Part shown: positions 55,804 through 61,174 of the stretch, in pieces
Layout of the letters: the number at the start of each line of letters is the position of its first letter
How positions within the stretch are numbered: the stretch's first letter is position 1
Source: an uncultured Pelagibacteraceae bacterium
GTDB lineage: Bacteria; Pseudomonadota; Alphaproteobacteria; Pelagibacterales; Pelagibacteraceae
Length of the DNA: 61,174 nucleotides
Direction: 5' to 3'
Assembly: GCA_902560565.1 (NCBI GenBank)
Contig: CACEMG010000006.1
Location: forward strand, 1-61,174
Made by a program: the position numbers and the translations under genes
Notes under the pieces: generated by a model
The model's database searches: none
What the model was told of the DNA's origin: nothing
What the model saw: only the letters and a program-made list of their open reading frames with translations

Positions 55804-58365
55804 ATGAATCTTGTTATTGTTGAAAGTCCCGCAAAAGCAAAAACTATAAATAAATATTTGGGAGATAATTATACTGTTCTAGCAAGTTATGGTCATATAA
55901 GAGACTTGCCATCAAAAAACGGATCTGTTGATCCTGAAAATAAATTTAAAATGATATGGGAGATTGATAGTTTTTCTAAAAAATATTTGAAAGAAATTAC
56001 AGATGTTGCAAAAGAGTCTGATAAGATAATTCTTGCAACTGATCCTGATCGTGAAGGTGAAGCTATTGCTTGGCATGTTAAAGAATTTTTAGATGAAAAA
56101 AAACTTTTAAAAGATAAAAAAATAGAAAGAGTGGTTTTTAATGAGATAACTAAAAATGCAGTTACTAAAGGTATTGAAAATCCAAGAAAAATTGAGGATC
56201 AATTAGTAGATGCATATATGGCAAGAAGAGCCTTGGATTATTTGGTTGGTTTTAATATTTCACCAATACTTTGGACAAAACTTCCAGGTTCAAAATCGGC
56301 AGGTAGAGTTCAGTCAGTAGCTTTAAAATTACTTACGGAAAGAGAACATGAGATAGAAATATTCAAACCAGATGAGTTTTGGACACTTAACGTAAATTTT
56401 AATACGAATGATAATTCAAAAATTAATTCCACAATTTTACAACTAGATGGAAATAAAATTGAGAAATTTAGTTTTAAAAATAAAGAGGATATTAATTTAG
56501 CAATCGAAAAAATTAAAAGTAAAAATTATAAAATTACAGATATTACATCTAAAGTATTTACTAGAAATCCTGTCGGACCATTTACAACATCTACTTTACA
56601 ACAAACAGCGTCCAGTAAATTAGGATTTGGTGCCTCACGAACTATGCAAATAGCACAGAGATTATATCAAGGTATAGATATTGATGGCGATACAAAAGGC
56701 TTGATTACATATATGAGAACTGATGGAACGAACATTTCTAAAGAAGCTGTAAATGAATTTAGATCTTATATAGATAATAATTTTGGTAAGGATTATTTAC
56801 CTGAAGAACCATTAAATTATTCTGGTAAGAAAGCTAAGAACGCTCAAGAGGCACACGAAGCTATACGACCAACTAATATCGAAAATTCACCTGAAAAAAT
56901 GAAAAAATATTTAAGCTCTGATCAAAATAAACTTTATAATTTAATTTGGTCAAGAGCCTTATCTTCACAAATGGAATCTGCAAAATTTGATAGAAAAACT
57001 ATATCTATAGAGTCAGATGACTCTAAAAATGTTTTGAGATCAAGTGGATCTGTAATTAAATTTGATGGTTTTTTAAAACTTTATAAAATTGAGGACGACC
57101 AAAGTGATGAAAAAATACTTCCAGAGGTAAACAAAGGTCCAATAAATATTGAGGGTTTTATTGATGAACAGCATTTTACTCAACCACCTCCAAGATACTC
57201 TGAGGCTAGTTTAGTTAAAAAACTTGAAGAATTAGGTATTGGAAGACCATCAACTTATGCAAGTATTATCTCAGTTATTGCTAATAGAGGATATGCCGAT
57301 ATCGTAAATAAGAGATTTTTTCCAACAGATAGAGGAAAGTTAATATCTGCATTTTTGGAAAAACTTTTCACTAAATATGTTGATTATGGATTTACAGCCA
57401 AACTTGAAGATCAATTGGATGATATTACATCTGGTAAGGAGGATTGGATCAAGGTTCTTGAACAATTTTGGGCAGATTTCAATAAAAACGTTACAACCGT
57501 TAGGGAAAAAAGAACTAGAGAGGTATTGGATTTACTCAATGAAAGTTTAGGTAGTCTTATTTTCGAGACAAACGAAGAGGGAAAAGTTGATCGAAAATGT
57601 AAGTTATGCGCTGATGGTGTTTTAAGCTTAAAAAATAGCTTTAGAGGAGGTGCGTTTATTGGTTGTTCCAATTATCCAGAATGTAAATTTACAAGACCAC
57701 TTTCAAAAGCTAAAGCAGCTGAACAATTAAACTTGGCTGAGCCGAAATTAATAGGTAAGCACGAAAATGGGAAAGATATATATTTAAAAAATGGAAGGTT
57801 CGGTCCGTATCTACAATACGAAATTGATAAAGAGAAAATAGAAGAAAAACCCAAAAAAAAGAAAAAACTAAAAAAACAAAAAGATGATAATTTTAAAAAT
57901 GTATCTATACCTAAAGGTATTGATATCGATTCAATAGACTTAGATAAAGCTAAATATTTATGCTCTCTACCAAAAAATCTAGGTTTTAATCCTGAAAATC
58001 AAAAAGAAATTTTTTTAAATTCTGGAAGATTTGGCCCATACTTAAAATGTGAAAATAAATCTGCAAGACTAGAAAATGTCGAAGATATTTTTACTATAGG
58101 ATTAAATAGAGCTATAACATTAATAGCTGAAGCAAAACCAGGAAGAATCTCTTCATCATTGATTAAGGATCTAGGTGAACATCCCGAAGATAAAAAACCA
58201 GTAAGGATTATGAAGGGTCAGTATGGACCGTATATTAAATATAAATCTTTAAATGCAACTATACCTGAAGAAAAAGATCCGACGGAACTAACCATGGAAG
58301 AAGCATTAATATTGATTGAGAAAAGAAGAGAATACGATAGAAATAAGAAAAAGAAAAAAAAATGA
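55804..58365 (+). CDS. topA: DNA topoisomerase I
   Basis: 853 aa. The TOPRIM domain starts MNLVIVESPAKAKTINKYLG, with the acidic DPDREGEAIAWHV near 80-92. The active-site Tyr303 is in GLITYMRTDGTNIS. One four-Cys zinc finger is seen (CKLC, then CSNYPEC, about 600-625), followed by three KNGRFGPYL-type C-terminal repeats and a Lys-rich end. It relaxes negative supercoils. The last bases overlap ridA (ATGA). Confidence 0.97.
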   Translation: MNLVIVESPAKAKTINKYLGDNYTVLASYGHIRDLPSKNGSVDPENKFKMIWEIDSFSKKYLKEITDVAKESDKIILATDPDREGEAIAWHVKEFLDEKKLLKDKKIERVVFNEITKNAVTKGIENPRKIEDQLVDAYMARRALDYLVGFNISPILWTKLPGSKSAGRVQSVALKLLTEREHEIEIFKPDEFWTLNVNFNTNDNSKINSTILQLDGNKIEKFSFKNKEDINLAIEKIKSKNYKITDITSKVFTRNPVGPFTTSTLQQTASSKLGFGASRTMQIAQRLYQGIDIDGDTKGLITYMRTDGTNISKEAVNEFRSYIDNNFGKDYLPEEPLNYSGKKAKNAQEAHEAIRPTNIENSPEKMKKYLSSDQNKLYNLIWSRALSSQMESAKFDRKTISIESDDSKNVLRSSGSVIKFDGFLKLYKIEDDQSDEKILPEVNKGPINIEGFIDEQHFTQPPPRYSEASLVKKLEELGIGRPSTYASIISVIANRGYADIVNKRFFPTDRGKLISAFLEKLFTKYVDYGFTAKLEDQLDDITSGKEDWIKVLEQFWADFNKNVTTVREKRTREVLDLLNESLGSLIFETNEEGKVDRKCKLCADGVLSLKNSFRGGAFIGCSNYPECKFTRPLSKAKAAEQLNLAEPKLIGKHENGKDIYLKNGRFGPYLQYEIDKEKIEEKPKKKKKLKKQKDDNFKNVSIPKGIDIDSIDLDKAKYLCSLPKNLGFNPENQKEIFLNSGRFGPYLKCENKSARLENVEDIFTIGLNRAITLIAEAKPGRISSSLIKDLGEHPEDKKPVRIMKGQYGPYIKYKSLNATIPEEKDPTELTMEEALILIEKRREYDRNKKKKKK

Positions 58366-58823
58366 ACTTTGAAGAAAATATTAAAAAAAATAATTTAACA
58401 CTTCCTAATGCTGCTGATCCTGTTGGTTCTTATGTTGCAACTAAAGTAGTGGGAAAGTTACTTTATATTTCGGGACAAATTTCGATTGATGCTGATGGTA
58501 AACTCATTAAGGGAAAGGTTGGAAAAGATTTAACCTTGGAACAAGGTTATCAAGCTGCAATTAGATGTGCATTAAGTATAGTTGCGCAGTCAAAAAAAGC
58601 TACTGATGGAGATCTATCAAAAATCAAAACATGCGTAAAATTAACTGGATTTGTGAATTCTATTGATACATTTACAGATCAACCTAAAGTTATTAATGGT
58701 GCTTCTGACACAATATCAAAAATATTTGGCGACGCTGGAATGCATACAAGAGCCGCTGTAAGTGTAAATAGTTTACCTTTAGGTGTTGCTGTTGAAGTTG
58801 ACGCTATATTTGAGTTAAACTAA
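58362..58823 (+). CDS. RidA/YjgF-family protein
   Basis: 153 aa, the longer YjgF subgroup (about 150 aa) found in proteobacteria. GSYVATKVVGKLLYISGQI (about 22-40) and RAAVSVNSLPLGVAVEVDAIFE near the C-terminus carry the conserved Arg and Glu of reactive enamine/imine deaminases. It may clear 2-aminoacrylate from PLP enzymes. It is translationally coupled to topA. The stop lies nine bases from convergent ugd. Confidence 0.9.
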   Translation: MNFEENIKKNNLTLPNAADPVGSYVATKVVGKLLYISGQISIDADGKLIKGKVGKDLTLEQGYQAAIRCALSIVAQSKKATDGDLSKIKTCVKLTGFVNSIDTFTDQPKVINGASDTISKIFGDAGMHTRAAVSVNSLPLGVAVEVDAIFELN

Positions 58824-58832
58824 TCTATTTAT

Positions 58833-60131
58833 TTATCTTCCCACACCAAAATATTTAAAACCTTGTTGTTTCATTTTTGTAGGAGAGTAAATATTTCTCA
58901 TATCAAATATAATAGGTTTTCTACCTTTTAAATAAGATTTGAAATTTATTGATTTAAAGTCATTCCATTCAGTATGAACAACTATTAAATCTGATTTCTT
59001 TAAAGCATCTTTTATATTATTTTCAAAACTTACATTTTTATATTTATTAAATTCTTTTTTATGACCAGTAGGATCGTAATAGCTTACTTTAGCTCCCTTT
59101 TTACTTAATATCGGAATCATAGTTAAACTTGATGAGTCCCTCATATCATCAGTATTAGCTTTAAATGTGACTCCCAAAAAACATATTTTTTTATTCTTAA
59201 GTCTGTTTTTTAATAGTTTACTTATACGGCTTAATAATAAATTAGATCTATTATCATTTGATTTAATTACGCTTTTAATAACTGAAAGTTTTGTTTTAAA
59301 CTTATCTGCAGTATTAATTATTGCCTTTGTATCCTTCGGAAAACATGATCCTCCGTAAGCAGGTCCAGCCCTCAAAAACCGTCCACCAATTCGTTTATCA
59401 AGACCCATACCTATTGAAATATCCTCAATATTGATATTTGTTTTTTCACATAGATTAGCCATCTCATTTATAAAAGTTATTTTTGTCGCTAAAAAAGCGT
59501 TAGAAGCATATTTAATTAACTCGGCAGCTCTTCTTGAGGTATTAAGATATTGTGCGCCCTTAGATATTAATGGTGAATATAGTGTTTTAAGAATTTTGTT
59601 TGATTTAATATCATTTGTGCCAACTACAACTCTATCAGGGTATACGAAATCCCTTATTGCTTCTCCTTCCCTTAAAAATTCAGGATTTGAAACTATTGAA
59701 AATTTTTTTTTTTTATTAGTTTTTTGAATAATTTTTTCAATTTGATCACCTGTTGTAACTGGTACAGTTGATTTAGTAATTATTATTTTAAATTTATTTA
59801 TTGATTTTCCAATTTCCTTAGCAACATTAAATACCTGGCTTAAGTCCGCACCACTTCCACCTTTTCTTGATGGTGTGCCTACACATATAAAAATTATATC
59901 AGATTTCCTCACTGAGTCTTTAAGATCTGTTGAAAAGCTAAGTCTTTTATTTTTATAGTTTTTTAATACCAATTCCTCTAAACCAGGCTCATAAATAGGT
60001 ATCTTTCCTTTTTTTAAAGAATTTATTTTAGCTTGATCTTTATCAACACAAATTACATTGTTTCCTAAATCTGAAAAACAAACACCACTTACAAGTCCAA
60101 CGTAGCCTGTTCCAATCATACAAAGTTTCAT
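58833..60131 (-). CDS. ugd: UDP-glucose 6-dehydrogenase
   Basis: 432 aa. NAD loop MKLCMIGTGYVGLVSGVCFS, FICVGTPSRKGG, VSNPEFLREGEAI (about 147-159), and the catalytic Cys263 in GPAYGGSCFPKDTKA. It oxidises UDP-glucose to UDP-glucuronate for surface polysaccharides. It overlaps galU by four bases; the pair makes the two precursors in sequence. Confidence 0.96.
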   Translation of the reverse strand: MKLCMIGTGYVGLVSGVCFSDLGNNVICVDKDQAKINSLKKGKIPIYEPGLEELVLKNYKNKRLSFSTDLKDSVRKSDIIFICVGTPSRKGGSGADLSQVFNVAKEIGKSINKFKIIITKSTVPVTTGDQIEKIIQKTNKKKKFSIVSNPEFLREGEAIRDFVYPDRVVVGTNDIKSNKILKTLYSPLISKGAQYLNTSRRAAELIKYASNAFLATKITFINEMANLCEKTNINIEDISIGMGLDKRIGGRFLRAGPAYGGSCFPKDTKAIINTADKFKTKLSVIKSVIKSNDNRSNLLLSRISKLLKNRLKNKKICFLGVTFKANTDDMRDSSSLTMIPILSKKGAKVSYYDPTGHKKEFNKYKNVSFENNIKDALKKSDLIVVHTEWNDFKSINFKSYLKGRKPIIFDMRNIYSPTKMKQQGFKYFGVGR

Positions 60132-60907
60132 GATTTAGCGATCTCTAATGAAGATTTAATATATCCATGCATTGTTCCACAATCTAAATATTTTCCCTCG
60201 AAACTATGACCAATAAATTTATTATTTTGTTTTATTAAAGTCCTTATAGCATCTGTAATATGAATTTCACCACCTTTACCTTTTTTTTGTTTTTTTAGAA
60301 TTCCAAATATTTTTTTTGGTAAAATATATCTGCCAATTACAGCATTGTTTGAAGGAGCAGTTTTTATATTTGGCTTTTCAATTACATCTTTAATAAAAAA
60401 ATTATTTTTATCGATATTTTTATCTTTCATATAAATACCCCATCTATTAACAGTTTTTTTTTGAACTTTCATACTTGCCATAACAGAACATTTTTTCTTT
60501 TTATGGATTGATATCATTGCTTTTGAACAATTTTTTTTAATTATTAGATCATCTGGTAATAACATTAAGAAAAAATTATCCTTTATTTTATTTTTTGTTT
60601 TATAGACAGCATCGCCTGTACCTAGTGGTTTATTTTGGTAAACAAATTTAATCATTTTTTTATACTTTTTAATTTTTTTATATTCATCAATTACTCTTTT
60701 ATCATTATAAAAATATTTTTTAATAATTTTTTTTTTATTTGATATAATAAAGATTACTTCATTGATTCCAGCTTCTATGCATTCGTCTAATATATATTCA
60801 ACGCCCGGCTTACCATTCATAGGTAGAAGTTCTTTTGCAAAAACACTTGTGAGAGGCAAAAGTCTTGTACCTAATCCTGCTAATGGTATTATAGCTTGCT
60901 TAATCAT
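60128..60907 (-). CDS. galU: UTP-glucose-1-phosphate uridylyltransferase
   Basis: 259 aa, shorter than usual (about 290-300). AIIPLAGLGTRLLPLTSVFAK (about 5-25; nucleotide loop), ELLPMNGKPGVEYILDECIE, LLPDDLIIKK with the metal-binding DD, and DVIEKPN are in order. It forms UDP-glucose. The first base of its start codon lies 31 bases from divergent panC. Confidence 0.95.
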   Translation of the reverse strand: MIKQAIIPLAGLGTRLLPLTSVFAKELLPMNGKPGVEYILDECIEAGINEVIFIISNKKKIIKKYFYNDKRVIDEYKKIKKYKKMIKFVYQNKPLGTGDAVYKTKNKIKDNFFLMLLPDDLIIKKNCSKAMISIHKKKKCSVMASMKVQKKTVNRWGIYMKDKNIDKNNFFIKDVIEKPNIKTAPSNNAVIGRYILPKKIFGILKKQKKGKGGEIHITDAIRTLIKQNNKFIGHSFEGKYLDCGTMHGYIKSSLEIAKS

Positions 60908-60938
60908 TGGTTATTGTAATATTTAATGGCTATCATAA

Positions 60939-61174
60939 ATGATAATTTTTAAAAGTATTAATAAATTAAAAAATCAAGTTAATTTTAAGGCAAAAGTTGG
61001 TTTTGTTCCAACTATGGGTTCACTTCATAAAGGACACATATCTTTGATAAAAATATCAAAAAAAGAATGTAATAAAACTCTTGTAAGTATTTTTGTAAAT
61101 CCTTCACAATTTAATAAAAATAATGATTACAAAAAATATCCTAGGGACCTAAAAAATGACCTTAAAATTTTAAA
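60939..61174 (+). CDS. panC: pantoate-beta-alanine ligase, N-terminal part (cut by window end)
   Basis: 78 codons are visible before the window ends. FVPTMGSLHKGHISLIK (about 23-39) is the PanC/nucleotidylyltransferase HxGH motif, and VSIFVNPSQFNKNNDYKKYP (about 50-69) the next conserved block. It makes pantothenate from pantoate and beta-alanine. An ATG at 60926 is out of frame and closes early, so 60939 is the start. Confidence 0.95.
   Translation, partial: MIIFKSINKLKNQVNFKAKVGFVPTMGSLHKGHISLIKISKKECNKTLVSIFVNPSQFNKNNDYKKYPRDLKNDLKIL

Noticed and set aside
1-61174. CRISPR arrays, insertion sequences, rRNA genes
   Set aside because: No regularly spaced repeats, transposase motifs or rRNA signatures were seen.

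Overview
The window is a piece of a streamlined, very AT-rich alphaproteobacterial chromosome, almost certainly a SAR11-clade bacterium (Candidatus Pelagibacter or a close relative). Grounds: low GC throughout, Lys/Asn/Ile-rich proteins, one- to four-base gene overlaps nearly everywhere, alphaproteobacterial gene order around ribosomal, riboflavin, rsh and gatCAB genes, and a four-gene sarcosine oxidase operon typical of marine methyl-group oxidisers. This identification is by recognition, not by a database search.

Layout. 1-1468: end of an SbmA/BacA-like transporter gene, a small membrane protein, glpX and tRNA-Glu. 1471-9389: a variable-looking accessory stretch with a GIY-YIG protein, surface-polysaccharide genes (hexapeptide acyltransferase, double glycosyltransferase, Gfo/Idh oxidoreductase, GT2, GT11 fucosyltransferase-like), a tyrosine recombinase with a perfect 11-7-11 inverted repeat in its promoter, two unknown membrane proteins, a GC-rich probable structured RNA and a minimal Ogt. 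9390-9886: about 500 bases without a gene. 9887-15022 (minus): rplM-rpsI-argC-small lipoprotein-hom-two transporters. 15023-16501: metY with a leader that looks regulatory. 16494-22967: ctaA, chorismate mutase, rpmG-merR-ihfA-plsX-rpmF-CBP3 block, bamE, hppA. 23051-30417 (minus): thiL, nusB, riboflavin genes, nrdR, glyA (frameshifted), rpiB, an aspartyl/asparaginyl hydroxylase. 30487-38803: hemB, then recO-rnc-lepB-acpS-pdxJ-pyrE-rsh-folK-smpB-dapA (minus). 38846-46325: slt, tRNA-Ser(GCT), soxBDAG. 46293-52414 (minus): MATE exporter, trhO, O-methyltransferase, gatBAC. 52460-58823: ruvX, pyrB, pseudo-pyrC, plsY, topA, ridA. 58833-60907 (minus): ugd, galU. 60939-end: start of panC.

How the genes work together. 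soxBDAG turns sarcosine into glycine and methylene-THF, and glyA interconverts glycine and serine with the same C1 carrier. hom, metY and dapA belong to the aspartate family of amino acids. galU and ugd make UDP-glucose and UDP-glucuronate, plausible donors for the glycosyltransferases near the left end. The riboflavin cluster supplies the FAD/FMN used by sarcosine oxidase.

The least explained items are the GC-rich RNA-like stretch at about 8920-9116, the dif-like palindrome over the recombinase promoter at 8107-8135, and the metY leader at 15061-15172. The rest is mostly well-understood core genome with small oddities: overlapping start codons, a hidden lipoprotein gene, a CxC-type NrdR zinc ribbon, and a homopolymer frameshift in glyA.
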